A stretch of 64,000 bases of DNA from Zygnema cylindricum (GCA_037447655.1 JBBHKE010001922.1:1-64000); one strand, 5' to 3'. Shown: positions 35,601-52,765, numbered from the stretch's first letter. Program-made: numbers and translations. The notes: generated by a model not told the origin, from the letters alone.

Positions 35601-36773
35601 CGTCCACGTCATTTGGACCGCAAGTACAACTATCAACACTGGAACAGTCTTCACTATTTCTTAACGTTAATAGCAATTCACGGTGTAGTGATCCACATTA
35701 TGTTTTCTGCTTCAAATAGCCACAATCCAGGATGTTGGGCACAGTGAGTTGCATTATAGTCCAATAATTTTAGTCTAAAATAACAGCCTCAAAAGTTTGG
35801 ATTATGGCACTTGTTGGCAATCGACCGGCATCACATTAATCTTTTGGGATTTCACAAACTTTTAAAGTTTGTCAATTAGACTTAATTATGATGATGGCGA
35901 AAATTGAGAAAAAAAATCCATTTTCAGGGTCAATTTTATTTCCCAATCTTATTCCCTTGGAAAACGCAATTTATCCGGCTTTTTTGCCAGTGTCAAATAC
36001 CCAAAATAAAAAAATAACCGCGTGATTGCTTAAAGGTCAGAAAAGAAAATTCCTAGATTTCATGTTAAATGTTCTAGATACTATGATACTATTTATTTTC
36101 TTTGTTGAACACAGAATGCGAATAGTTGAACTCCAGAAAGTCAGATAAAAAACCTAATTCTTTGTAAGTCACATGCAGCGCCTGATGTAAACCAAAATGT
36201 GACCAATTATTCACATTGCAAGAGTCAATATCCCTTCAAAAAACTATAATAATGTCCAAATTCAAGGCATTCCATCCCAATGTTAAAACATCTCAATTTC
36301 CACGCTCTAATCACACAATCCCATACCAATGTATAGCCCTACAAACGACAAGATAGCAGTACCAGATTTCTTGTCTTTTCACTCACCTCCAACTGTACGG
36401 ACGTACCTCCAATTGTACTGACGCGCCTCCTTCCCCCTTCACCATGGCCGGATGGACTCCATTGATAGAGTACAGCCGATAGAGAGGAGCCGTGGCAGCC
36501 TCTCTGCGCCCCTGCATTCTCGTTAGCTTGCCACGTGGAGCATCCAGAAAGCTTCACACAGGCTTTTCACAGTTTCTAAGAAATACCAAAAAGTAATGAC
36601 GTGTCAACTTGCCTGATGAAGACGCCTCCCGCCTCAACGAGATTAGGGTTCAGTTCCAATCCCCGCATTAAAGTTCCATTCACCGCCAGCTGCACTTTGG
36701 AATCCATGGCGGTCTTGGAGCGAGAGGGACGGGAGCGAGTCTTAGGCTGGAAGGTCCATGGAGGTAGAATCAT
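26650..36773 (-). CDS. Allophanate-hydrolase C-domain / biuret-hydrolase-like cysteine hydrolase fusion protein
   Basis: Twelve exons join in frame with GT-AG borders: 36707(or 36773)-36609, 36499-36407, 34870-34739, 32991-32839, 32347-32261, 31620-31507, 30217-30155, 29943-29863, 29442-29399, 28302-28222, 27294-27210, 26721-26650. They encode 367 residues from ATG 36707, or 389 from ATG 36773. Residues 1-140 resemble the C-terminal domain of allophanate hydrolase ([40 protein letters not shown]); no amidase domain precedes it. Residues from about 145 to the end are an isochorismatase-fold cysteine hydrolase very like bacterial biuret hydrolase. The Asp ([20 protein letters not shown]), Lys ([13 protein letters not shown]) and Cys ([13 protein letters not shown]) triad is intact. 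Predicted role: amide hydrolysis in biuret/urea-type nitrogen use. Substrate is inferred. Confidence 0.9.
26825..26890 (-). repeat. Duplicated acceptor and start of the last fusion-gene exon
   Basis: The minus strand reads GGAACAGGAGGGTGTATTTG then GATCC, closely matching the true last exon start at 26721 (GAAACAGGGAGGTGTTTTTG then GATCA). The copy would read GGVFGSLF and then stop. It lies about 145 bp upstream of the true acceptor, so its use would give a shortened protein. Confidence 0.65.
28055..28245 (-). repeat. Four tandem copies of the exon 10 donor site
   Basis: The true end of exon 10 is GATAGAGG|GTGAGTC at 28222. Downstream in the intron, units of about 55-60 bp repeat a version of this exon end and donor three more times on the minus strand (near 28195-28170, 28120-28105 and 28070-28055). 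Three of the four keep GTGAG; the last has GTAAG. Confidence 0.75.
28405..28432. repeat. (GT)n microsatellite
   Basis: About 12 TG units lie next to the hAT-type element in intron 9 of the fusion gene. Confidence 0.9.
28502..28905. mobile_element. Non-autonomous hAT-type element, copy 1
   Basis: The inverted ends AAGTGTTGGGTATCG and CGATACCCAACACTA are flanked by a perfect 8-bp duplication ATAATTAA (28494-28501, 28906-28913), the hallmark of hAT transposition. The 404-bp body is filled with CGATATATCG-type palindromes. It also has a C-run/G-run hairpin (28650-28680) and a tandem TTTTCCGTACG array (28686-28760). No coding capacity was seen. Confidence 0.85.
29760..29860. repeat. CT-rich simple repeat just 3' of exon 8 donor
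   Basis: The plus strand shows (CCCTCT)n and C-runs, so the fusion-gene intron begins with a long purine tract directly after the donor at 29862. Similar tracts occur in introns of EXO70 and the SDR gene. Confidence 0.85.
30900..31420. repeat. GTAC-rich diverged repeat in intron 6
   Basis: The motif 'tgtacga' or 'cgtaca' occurs about every 20-30 bases, and inverted 'ctggcgttactggcc' / 'actagccagtaat' segments are present. It resembles other GTAC-rich repeats of the window, but I could not set element ends. Confidence 0.45.
31632..31935. repeat. Minisatellite of about 50-60 bp units next to exon 6
   Basis: Five to six degenerate units carry 'gagtggatcaccttcttggt' followed by 'tcaaagaggagtttacac'. 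The array begins within about 12 bp of the exon 6 acceptor (31620) in intron 5 of the fusion gene. Confidence 0.8.
32341..32500 (-). repeat. Three tandem copies of the exon 5 acceptor region
   Basis: Units of about 53 bp, each reading on the minus strand TTGTTGTTTTTGACAGGTAT, are stacked upstream of the true acceptor at 32347. The true exon continues TTTTGATTATCGAC, while the copies continue with 'tttgaataattttt'. The duplications therefore include the splice site and the first coding bases. Confidence 0.8.
32525..32820. repeat. CT-rich degenerate repeat in intron 4
   Basis: TTCCTCTTTCTTCC-type units of about 15 bp repeat many times on the plus strand. The minus-strand transcript is therefore purine-rich over about 300 bases between exons 4 and 5. 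Confidence 0.85.
32995..33270 (-). repeat. Three copies of the exon 4 acceptor with pseudo-microexons
   Basis: The true acceptor is CCCAATTCAG|GGCCAGGCGG at 32991. Two upstream copies (near 33132 and 33250) read CCCAATTCAG|AGCCTGAAGG and CCAATTCAG|AGCCAGAAGG. The first copy also ends in a donor (AAACAG|GTAAAAG, 33105), making a 28-nt cryptic exon whose inclusion would shift the frame. In the second copy the donor GT is lost. Confidence 0.78.
34310..34740 (-). repeat. Tandem array seeded at the exon 3 donor
   Basis: The donor GTAGAG|GTACATTACTTG (34739) is followed by diverged repeats carrying 'ggtattagtt.agaaac', 'catccacattaataatgg' and 'gtaaataatgt.cct.cac' about every 100-120 bp, at least four times. 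Some copies retain GAGG-A/T-ACATTATTTACC, a near copy of the exon end plus donor. Confidence 0.65.
35154..35685. mobile_element. TIR element with ATCGCTATTAG-type ends, in intron 2 of the fusion gene
   Basis: The left end 'taccgcgaatcgcttttagggtta' (read in two parts) and the right end 'gttaatagcaattcacggtgta' are inverted and resemble the ends at 39450, 43172, 59585 and 61633. Flanking TA is present on both sides. It encodes no transposase. Confidence 0.5.
36383..36420 (-). repeat. 20-bp duplication of the exon 2 donor
   Basis: On the minus strand GTACAATTGGAGGTACGT is followed immediately by CCGTACAGTTGGAGGTGAGT. The first donor (36407) keeps the frame. The second, 20 bp on, has a better consensus (GTGAGT) but would shift the frame into exon 3. 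Confidence 0.8.
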
Positions 36774-37658
36774 GTAACCGGTCCCATTAAACTGGTTCGT
36801 ACGTCTCCGTACGACAGGACTTTGTTCAGGGGCGGCCTTCCGTGAGGCGGGAAATAGAGCTGTTTATTGAATTATGTACGGTTTTGTCACTTTTTGGAAT
36901 TTTTTTGGCACTTTACGGGAAAACTACAGTGTTCTATGGAGATTCTGCCAAGATTCTCCCAAAGTTCAAGGAGTGAACCTTTACCGTTCGATCAAATGAC
37001 ATCCGTACGCTTGAGCAAGGTATTCGCTCCTATCGTCTACCGTAAACTGTTAACATTTAACAAAATAATAACGTAACAGGCTAATAGCCTAGCTCAGAGG
37101 GTCGGATCATGTACTCGGCAAACATATAACGTACACGTAAGCGCTGCCACGCCGGGAATCAGATGAAAAATCAAAAGTGTACGAAGAAAATCCTTAACGC
37201 CACGATCTCATTGGTGCCAGTACAGTTTCGGTACATCAGTTGTACGGCTATAACAAGCTGTACAATCAAGTAAGACATGCAGCATAAACTTAACGCTGTA
37301 CAAGGACATCGTAGCGCGGTTTCCAATACGCTGCGAGTCCCTACAGTACACTGCGTATTACTGTAGCGTCAAGGATTTATCACCGTGGGGTTAATATTAG
37401 TGTTATTAATTCTAGTTCAGCTTTCGATGACGTGGCCAATTTTCAACCGTTTAAAAAGTTTTTCTTTTTTGTTACTGACACAATTTTAAGCTTGTGGGTT
37501 AAAATTCAGGGGCACCGATATAGTGTAATTGACGCTAAAAGTTTACTTTGTTTTTGACTCGTTTCAAAAAGTTGGAAGTTTCAATACCTCTAAACCTTTA
37601 CTGTAATACTTCTCAACCAGCACCAGCAATTTTCCTTTTGTCTAGTGCTTCTGAGTCG
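36774..37658. promoter_or_regulatory. Divergent intergenic region between the fusion gene and NAT9
   Basis: The two start codons face away from each other and are separated by 885-952 bp. The stretch has several CGTACG/GTAC motifs and a partial TIR-type end near 37380. No TATA box or transcription start can be assigned with confidence. It must hold at least part of both promoters. Confidence 0.45.
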
Positions 37659-44066
<6,408 letters not shown>

Positions 44067-46107
44067 GTGATGGTAATATGAATAGTTTATCAATCTTTTG
44101 TGAGATAAATCAGGTTATATAAAGTGTAAAACATTCCTGTTTTAATAAGGTTTGTTATTATAAGACGGCGTTGCTTGAAATGTGAGAGAGTTATCTTTCA
44201 ATTTTTTTTAGTTCTCTTTCATTTTTTGTTTTTTGAAGTGAAATAATTCAACGTGACTGTTGTTGATTATTTTTTACTTTCTCCGTGGGGGGGGGTATCT
44301 CGAAATAAGGTTTGCCATGGAGACAAGCCTACAAATTCGAATTACTTTACATATAAAGTTGTTAACATTTCGGAAGTCTGGAAAGGAGACTATGACCATG
44401 TCCATTATGGACTGCATGAATCTAGTCAAAGAGACACGAGTCGATTGCTCGATTTTGGGATTCTCAATGGTTATGAATCGTTTGACACTTTCTTTAAAAT
44501 AAGAAGAGGTAATCCATCTGAGTACATGGAAACAAAAAATGGGACAGCCAAAGCAAAAGTAAATGGTGTGGATCTGCATGTCTTGGGTAGTCTTTCAGTA
44601 GAACTCCGTCCTTTTATGAGTCCACTTATCTGTATATCGCACTGTTTTTTGTTGTTTGTTTGTTTTACGGAACAACATGGAATCTTACGTAATTCAGATA
44701 ACTTACCATCGGTTTTTGCTCCAAGTATTCAACGGTTTTGCAGTCACACTTGTTTAAAAAAAGCTTGTTATTGACACTAAGAGTGATATTGAGATGAAAT
44801 AAGGAAGGATATGAAGACTATAAACTGCTAATTTCACAACCATCACCATACAAGTTGCACTCCCACATTTCCGTACAAGTCGGCTATTCATTTTCTGAGC
44901 TGGTTGGAATATCTAAAACACGTCCATTCATAAATTTAGAAAGCTTATTATTATTCACAACTTGTGTCAGGAGACTCCTAACTAGTGAATTTCTTCGCAA
45001 ATAAAAATCATTGACCAGTTTGGGCATCTCCAGAAGTATGCAACCATCGCCAGAATTAATGAATTAGTGGTGTTACAATACAACATAGTTTAATTTAAAA
45101 AATACCATTTAAATTAACCAAATTATGCATTAAATACGGAAATTATTTGCGTCAACACTATTAATTTACCATACTAACTAATGGTTACCGATGCAAACCG
45201 GCGTGTCACTTAACTAATTGGTGTTATTAACACTAATTTATGATTTTGGGTAATAAAAATACTTGCTTGAATTAACTCTAATACGGGTGGGAGGTGTAGT
45301 GACCGTCAATCTTATGCGTGGCTTACAGAAGAGAATTTTGTAAACACCTAAGAAGATAATTATTCTATTATTCTATATTACAATTTTTTTTTTGGTCGAT
45401 TCTTTTGAGATCCACATGCCTGTTTTAGTTCGTACATTATATTACATTATAGCCAATACATTCTAGCCTTTCCATTGAACATTTTTCTTCGGTTGTCAAC
45501 CAAAAAAAAACAACACGAAATTATAATGTAATTAATTATAATTATTATTCTTTCTATTTTTCTTTTGTACTTTTTCCTTTAATGGTTTCTTCAGCTTATG
45601 CCAATTCTGTGAGGATCCCATAAACGTAAAAAATGGTTCAAGGCGATAATATAAATAATGATAAACATTCATCAAATTATGAGGCTCTAATTAAATTTAA
45701 ACATTGTAATCAATTTACGTCCACATTAAAAATACAAAAAACAACTCATTTACCAAGTAATCGAAAAAAAAAATCGATTCACAAAGCTAACGGATACTAA
45801 ATCCACAAGAAAAAAGAAAGAAAACAAAGTACTTGTTTACTTTTCTGAAAAGATAACACTTATCATACATAAGTCCAAACGTCCTCAAAATATTCCTTGC
45901 AACGTTTAACTTTCCGAGTTTCTTCCAATTAAAAACTCCCTCGTTTACTTCATTATTTATTTACTTCATTTTCCCAAAAAACGGACCAAATTAACCATTT
46001 CCCGGAAAACATTCCCACCACTATTTCCTGACCGAACCAAAAACATTTCCTTTCCCCGACCGATTTAAAAAAAACTTTTTTTTTTGTTTTTTCTCACCTT
46101 CCCCGAA
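44067..46107. other. Intergenic region between NAT9 and the SDR gene
   Basis: The two genes converge here. A 173-codon frame at 44253-44774 opens with GTG, has no family resemblance and lacks an early ATG, so it is not called. A degenerate small TIR element is likely around 45064-45302, judging from ends 'gtggtgtta' and 'ggtgggaggtgta'. Much of 45350-46080 is AT-rich with no other feature. Confidence 0.4.
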
Positions 46108-49100
46108 CTAAAAAGGTTGCTGTCGACGTTCCGAGAAAAAGCCTCCACTGATTGGCGGCGCGAGAGAGAGGAAAAACGGTGTATCTGCTCCGTCATTGGC
46201 AGGTTTTACGCCTCCCCAGGAGGTCATGTCGGTGGCACAGTACCCGGGGCAGCATGCGTTAACAAAAACCCTGCAAACCGTAAATAGTGTGGATCGAGAG
46301 GATACGTGAGAGCGGGAGGGAGGGAGGGAGGGAGGGAACCATAAATAGTACGGATAAAGTGGATATGTGAGAGACGGAGGGAGGGTGGGAGGGAACAACC
46401 AAAAATAGTGTGAACCAGGATATGTCAAGGGAAGAGGGAAGAGAGGAAAAAGAAGAACCGTAAATAGTGTTGATCAGGATGTGTGTTTGTGCGAGAGAGA
46501 GGGAATCCACATGTTGCAGAATACAGAGAACATCAACTCTGCATATGAGTTGATGCACCCCGCACAATAAAGAATGAGGATGCATAAACTTTGGGAGAGT
46601 ACGATCCCCGTAAGGTGATAAAAAAAAAAGATAAAGAAACGAGGATAAAAGGAGCACAGGATCAACGTAAATAGCGGTACAGAAGTTGTGGAAATTGAGA
46701 AAGATAAATCAATATGTGGTTACAGTTTACAAAAAACATGACAACTGGACAGACAACAACATACCTAGAAGTAACAAATAACTTTAAAAACATCTCTATC
46801 TGTGTATGGTTTTAGAAAAAAAAAAAGGGTCTCAATTCAACGATAGCCATTACTGATCTGTCAAAAAAAACAAAACAAAAAAAAGAACATACTGCAATAC
46901 TTCAGCATAAGAACAAAAATAAAAACAAAAAACAACTAGCTACAATGAAGACATAAACCCAAAAATGAAGTTAAACCAAAAAGGAAAAAACGTAAATGCC
47001 CAAAAAGCCCAAAGGTAAAAATAATATTGCCCTTCATTTTCCTTTGTCCTTTATTTATTTATTCATTTTTTTAACTAACCTTTGACCTTCTGGTCGATTT
47101 TCAAGTTCTCGATGGAGTATTCGGGTATAAGTACACTCGGCTAATTTTGAAACTCCGTACATAGTAGAAGGCCATCCTAACTGTTTATAATTTCCGACGG
47201 ATATCGCTTCCGGAAATTCTGAAACGAGCGCGGATAACTTGTCTGGAGTGAGAGAAGGATTGTTGAATCGAGCCTGTGACAACATGCAGACAAGAAGTAA
47301 GAGAAATTCCTGGGGAGAGAGGAGGGGAGGGAGAGGGAGAGGGGGAGAGAGGTGTGAAATGGCAAAAGGGAGGAATTACCTGGAGTTCCGGGCTTACAAT
47401 GCGTAACTTTCCTGCCATTGAACAAACATTTACTATGCGAGCTCCAACAGGACTTGGTCGCAAAAGAGGAATAAAACGCTCACAAACGGCCCTCGTTCCT
47501 TCATAATTTACTCCAATCACATATTTTGCTTCCTCGGTCCCAAATGTGTTTCCCTTGTGTGCAAATCCTGCATTGTTAACGAGAATATCGAGACCACCGA
47601 ATTTTTCCTTTACCCACCTGTTCAATACCACAGATTGATTGATAATTCATAAAAGAGTTGTGAAGAAAAAGGTTATGTAAGGAAGATATATCTGAAAAGG
47701 ATGATTGTTGAAGGACGGAGTAGAATTAGGTCACCGCAATAGGAGTATGAGAATTTTATTGATGATTTGTCGAAATGGCAAAAGATAATTTAGAGGGAAG
47801 CCTCCTAAAATGGATGCAGAATCGTCAAAACTGCAACTTTAGATCGGTAAAACAAAAAGAATACAACTGAAATGGAAAGACAATGAGATATCAAAGAAGC
47901 TCGTAAAAAAAAAAACGAAATAAATGTATGAAATGCTGTCTGATAATTTTGAAATCGAAAGAAATGATTGTTCAAACATATTAAAAAGAAATAGAGAAAA
48001 AATTATACTATGTGGTTCCTCCCCGAGCAAAAATACAAAGGTAGTCAAATTCTATAAAACATATCTACCAACTTTAACATTTCAAAAACAGAAAAATGGC
48101 AAGCTAATTATCGTGTGTACAGTTGGCTGAAAAACAAAAAACCTTTTTTCCTTTGTAAACTACAAAAAGAGTCAACAACTTTAGGAACCTTACAGTTGCA
48201 AAATTGCTTACTTAGCACAAGAGTCGATTGTTTGGGGATTAGTTATGTCCATTTCATGAAAATACACATTTTCGTAACCTTCTTTCTTCAATTTGTCACG
48301 TGCTTCCTCTCCCAAAACTGGATTTCTCGCGCAAACAATGGTTGAAATTCCCTCTCTGGCGAGCTTTTGGGCAATAAAAAATCCTATTCCCTTATTGGCT
48401 CCAGTGACCAAAGCGACAGTATCAGAGCTCCACCATTTGTTCTCCATTTCTTGTTGAAAATCACTCTGACAAACAAAAAAAACCAACAATACGCATTATT
48501 TAATGTTACCATAACGTCCTGTTTCTCCTCCCACTAAAAAGAGATTAGTACACTTGGTTGCTCTCTCTCTTTCTCTCTTTCTCTCTTTTTTTCTCTCTCT
48601 CTGTTTCTCACTTTCTACTATTTCCAGCCTCCTCCTCTCCATACCCTCTCCTCCAACAACTCTACTTGAAAAAAATGTCTCCGCAAAAAAAACTTAGTGA
48701 TGTGGAAGCAACAAATTTGAAAGATGTTGCAAAAACAAGAATGGAGATAAATAATCATTATTAATGTTCTCAGTCCTCCTCATCCCATCACTTACCCTGA
48801 TGATCGGACCGGAAGTTATTCTTCTCAAAAAATCTCCAAATACACTTGCTTGAATAGGAACTTTCCTTTTCCAAAATCTTGATTTATTAGCAGCAATTTC
48901 CAAAAATATCCCCTTAAAGCCAGAATCAGGATTTCTCAAACTTTTTATCAGAGATTCGTTTGTACGGAAAGAGAAAGGTGCAGTTGACAAAGCTTTATTC
49001 TGTTGCTTTTGTGTTCGAAAGTAAAGTTTTTGAAGAGGTGGTCCGGAAAACGACAAGCCCGAAATGCAATTGAGGCGGACACCAGCTGAAGAGGACACGT

Positions 49101-49131
49101 GGCAAACAGTCAGAGGAGATGACATCAGCAT
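46108..49131 (-). CDS. Short-chain dehydrogenase/reductase (carbonyl reductase type) with plastid-type N-terminal extension
   Basis: Five exons join in phase: 49131-48796, 48465-48212, 47617-47380, 47273-47080 and 46270-46108, encoding 394 residues with TAG at 46108-46110. Exons 2-5 form a complete classical SDR of the carbonyl-reductase group: the NADPH-binding motif TGANKGIG, LDILVNNAGFAHKG, the serine region VNVCSMAGKL, the catalytic pair YGVSK, and the C-terminal VNACCPGYCATDMTSWGG. Exon 1 adds about 112 residues rich in Ser, Lys and Arg and poor in acidic residues (MLMSSPLTVCHVSSSAGVRL at the start). That composition resembles a plastid transit peptide plus spacer; localisation is inferred. 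Related enzymes reduce carbonyl compounds with NADPH. Splice sites are canonical and no defects were seen. Confidence 0.93.
46275..46480. repeat. Tandem repeat next to the last SDR exon acceptor
   Basis: Four units carry 'aaccgtaaatagtgtggatc' or close variants, separated by GGGA-rich tracts. On the minus strand each unit resembles the intron end ACTATTTACGGTTTGCAG, but only the true copy ends in the splice AG at 46271-46272. Confidence 0.7.
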
Positions 49132-50806
49132 GTCACAGGGCGGGAAAACCTCAAGTCTGCCACGTGTCACACTGAAATCTCAAGCTATCCTATTCAGCAG
49201 ACACGTGGCACGAAGCTGAGCACAGTGCATGCATAAAACTAACCCTAATAAAACCCTAAAAATGAAAAAAAAATGGCACGAGAGAGATCGCTCCATGATT
49301 CGCCGATCGCTGTACTTCTCCAATCCGACCGTCAATTCAATCGCACTCAAAAAATCAAACTAAACATTTTTCGTGTGCAGGGGGCATAAAACGCTCACAC
49401 GATACGTTTAGTACTCGCGCCTGAAAACGTTAAAACGTTAAAACTGACAATGCCAGCATTCTGCAATCTTCTTCAGGCAAAAAAGCATTGTATCAAATTT
49501 TAGCTTCTTTCCAATGTTATTTTTTTTTGGAAATCATATTTTCTTAAATTTCCACCAATTTGTATTCTATTATTCTTACTATCTGTGACTTTCGGCCTAT
49601 TTGCACTTCTGCAAATCCGAGTGACACGTGTCCCCAGGCAATAATTGAATAAAATCCTCTGACAATATACTTCCGTTATGTAATTGTATCTTGCCGCATG
49701 TCAAGCTGTTGAATCATGGCCTGGTTATTGACTCCTTGTGTCACGTGACATCCATGGCTGCCTTGAGGTACAGTGCTGGATCTCGCTCCCGCGCACAGCC
49801 TGGCTGACACGTGTCAGTCTCTGCGGGACGCCATGGATAGAGAGAGAAACTGAAGAGAGAGAGGGGGGGGCAGAGAGAGGAATGGAGGAAAGAGAGGAAA
49901 GGGAGGGAGGGAGGGAGGGGAGAGAGGGAGAGAGAGAGATAGAGAGAGAGAGAGAAAGATAAAGAGAGAGAGAGAGAGAAAGGCCTGGGAATAAAAAACA
50001 AGACAGAGAGAGAAAGAAATTTTGCAATAGCCTATTATGGGAAGGGGTCAGTAGAGAGATAGCCAGCGAGGGTGAGAGGTACGGCGACAGAGGGGGAGAG
50101 GGAGAGGGAGAGGGAGAGGGAGAGGGAGAGGGAGAGGTAATAAGGAGAAGGAGAGGAAGTAGGAGTGGGAGAGTGGCGATTCGAGAGTTCCAAATGACCA
50201 ACTCATTTACTATATACTTCCGGAAAACCCGGAACAATAAAGTACGAATAAAGTGTATGGCGTAAAGTACAAATTGTTGCCCGAGATCGTTCTGGTTCGG
50301 TACTTCGGTTGCATGTTGTACGGACACAATGCTATTTTTTATAAAGTACGATTGTTGACGCACTGCTGAATGTACGGACAGCCATTTCGTTTGACGGCCG
50401 CCGACAGGTGAAAATGCTTTTATTTTTTGTCGTTTATTAATAAAGCTCCTTTTGACAGCTGGGATCCGGCAAACCACCGACCTACGTCAGATTCTTCGTA
50501 GGTGGAAATTTTCAAGTGTCTACGAAAAAGTACGAATTCTGTACGAAACTAACAGAGTGTACGGAAACATATAGATGCACATTCGTGTGCAATCTTATTT
50601 ATGTTACGCCTGCATGAGGTTTAACGCGGGTAGGACAAAATTATATTGTCGTATATGATGATATTGTTTTTTATCGTACGGAAGGTTCAATGACTAAACG
50701 ACAAATCTCTGGCTTTTTGTTTTTTTCTTGGACAAGTGGAGGATAAAGATCGAAACCATGAATATAAATAGTGTGGATATTTCTCCGCGCTAAAAAAATA
50801 ATATTA
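49132..50806. other. SDR promoter side and GA-rich intergenic sequence
   Basis: CACGTG-type motifs (49096-49101, 49160-49167, 49200-49206) lie around and just upstream of the SDR start codon. A GA-rich tract occupies 49845-49985 and (GGGAGA)n occupies 50091-50136. Upstream exons of the HhH-GPD gene were looked for here on the plus strand and not found. Confidence 0.45.
50091..50136. repeat. (GGGAGA)n microsatellite
   Basis: Seven near-perfect GGGAGA units occur in a row. The G-runs make it a possible G-quadruplex former. Confidence 0.92.
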
Positions 50807-51761
50807 GGGTACGTCCCCATGTGTTAAAGTATCGACTTTAATCTGTCGTTTTCGCACAAAACGCATGTCCGTACGATAAAAACTTTAGACGTACATAAAA
50901 GTCAATTCTTTAAAAGTACAGCAAACGTCAAGTCTATACTTTGAATGTACTTCATATTTGTCGTCATCTTAGCAAATTCTGGCGTTTTCCTTTTTTCGAC
51001 CCTCGGGCAAGAGATTCCAGCCCGTCAAAAAACTTCATCAAAAATCACCTCGCGAGGTGACTTTAGGGAAGTACCGCCCAAAACAACGAATGCAAAACGG
51101 CCCACGCACGCGACACACGAGCGGAAAAATTTTAGGACGACTCGCTATTTTTCTCCCTGCCCGTCACGTGCATGTACGGAAAATGCGAGGATGTACGGGA
51201 AAAAACTGAAGGAGTCGCGGACCTCCACTTTCATTCATGGGTCCTCGGTAGAATTTTGCGTCGTAGTCGCCTCTCCCCTCTCCCTCTCACACTATCATTT
51301 TTATCTCACACTTTTTAGAATGAGGCACAACAAAACTGGTATGAAATTAAAGATATTTGAAAACTAATTATTTTGGCTACCCTTCATGTATATTTTTATT
51401 GCAAGTAGAGCGACAAAAGTAGAGAAAACGAAATTGGGTATCCATGGCCGAAAGACCTTGAATCTGTGACGTAGACGTTGTCACAAGTGAGCGTGACGTC
51501 ATGATGCTACAAAACCCTAAACATCTGCCATGTCACAAAATTACAAAAATGTAAACGTCTACAACTGTCGATGTTTTTGTTGGCGTCACTAATTTCGTAG
51601 TCGTCGTCAACCGTCACAAAGTTGTACCTACGTCTACAACCGTCACATTTCAAAGTTCCGATTTCATTTTCGCACATAGGGACGCTTTTCAAAGTAGTAC
51701 GGAACACTTCGCTACAGTCCAAAATACTTTTTCAAAGTATCGCTTACATGGGGACGTACCC
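50807..51761. mobile_element. Harbinger-like TIR element E1
   Basis: The inverted ends GGGTACGTCCCCATGT and ACATGGGGACGTACCC bound a 955-bp unit flanked by TTA on the left and TAA on the right. Inside are 'aaaatcacctcgcgaggtga', a palindrome, and repeated GACGT/ACGTC-rich 'gtcacaa' segments as in elements A to D. No transposase was seen. Confidence 0.78.
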
Positions 51762-51764
51762 TAA

Positions 51765-52732
51765 GGGTACTTTAGCATGTGCTAAAGTTACAGTTATTTT
51801 CTGTCGTTTTCTTCCACAACTCAGAAAAAAACGAGAATATCCGCAGCCGTACCAAAAAATTGAAATTACCGCCGTACCAGATGCGTTACCTTGAAACTTT
51901 ACATGTAGTGCAGTTTGTCGTCTAGCGCGATGCAGTTTGTCGTCTACCGCATTTCGACCCACTTTCGCGTCCTTTCAGCTCATCTTCAAACTTTATATAA
52001 ATCACCTCGCGAGGTGATTTTATATAAAGTTCCATGAGATGAATGAATAGGCAGATTCTGTCGCACGTGTCGAACGTTTTTGACAATTTTTGTGCCTGTA
52101 GTACCAAAAAAAAAACCTACTGCACGTTTCCAGCCTGTGCGTGACTTTTTTCCGTGCGTTTTTTTCAGTACAGGGGCCGTGGACGGGGTCTCGACCAACA
52201 GATGCCATTTCGCAAAAGCGAAGTCCATGAAAGCGCCTCTCTCTCTCTCTCTCTCTCCCGCTCCCACTACCGCGCGTATCTCACAATTCTTGCAATTAAA
52301 AACGTCAATAATGGTATCAAATGAAAGATCTTTAAAAACGTTATATTTTTACTAAGTTTGGGCGTATTTTGATGGCAAGTAGAGTGAGACAATACATAAA
52401 AACAAATTCGGGAAACCATGGCGGAAATTTTAGAATTTGTGACGTCGACGTTGTCATAATTTGAGCGTGACGTCAAAATGTCACACCCTAAACATCTACC
52501 ATGTCACAAGTAGGTAGACGTCTACAACTGTCACTATTTTGTAAACGTCATCAATTGTTGCGAGTTTTGTAGTTGTCTGCAACCGTCACAAATTACACCC
52601 ACGTCTACATCCGTCACAATTTAAAGTAACGAATTCATTTCTTTACATACGAATGCTCTGAGAGTAGTACAGAGAATATTTGCTAAAAACAAAGTTACAA
52701 TACTAAAGTTCCGGTTACATGCGAAAGTACCC
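51765..52732. mobile_element. Harbinger-like TIR element E2, directly abutting E1
   Basis: The ends GGGTACTTTAGCATGT and ACATGCGAAAGTACCC form imperfect inverted repeats. TAA flanks both sides (51762-51764 and 52733-52735), and the left TAA is shared with E1. The 968-bp body shares with E1 the 'atcacctcgcgaggtgattt' palindrome and the 'gtcgacgttgtcac' segments but is inverted or rearranged in part. Confidence 0.72.
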
Positions 52733-52765
52733 TAATAGCGATTCACATTGTAGCTTCATATCCTA

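Noticed and set aside
44253-44774. 173-codon frame downstream of NAT9
   Set aside because: It opens with GTG, has no ATG in its first half and resembles no family I know; splice or composition support is lacking.
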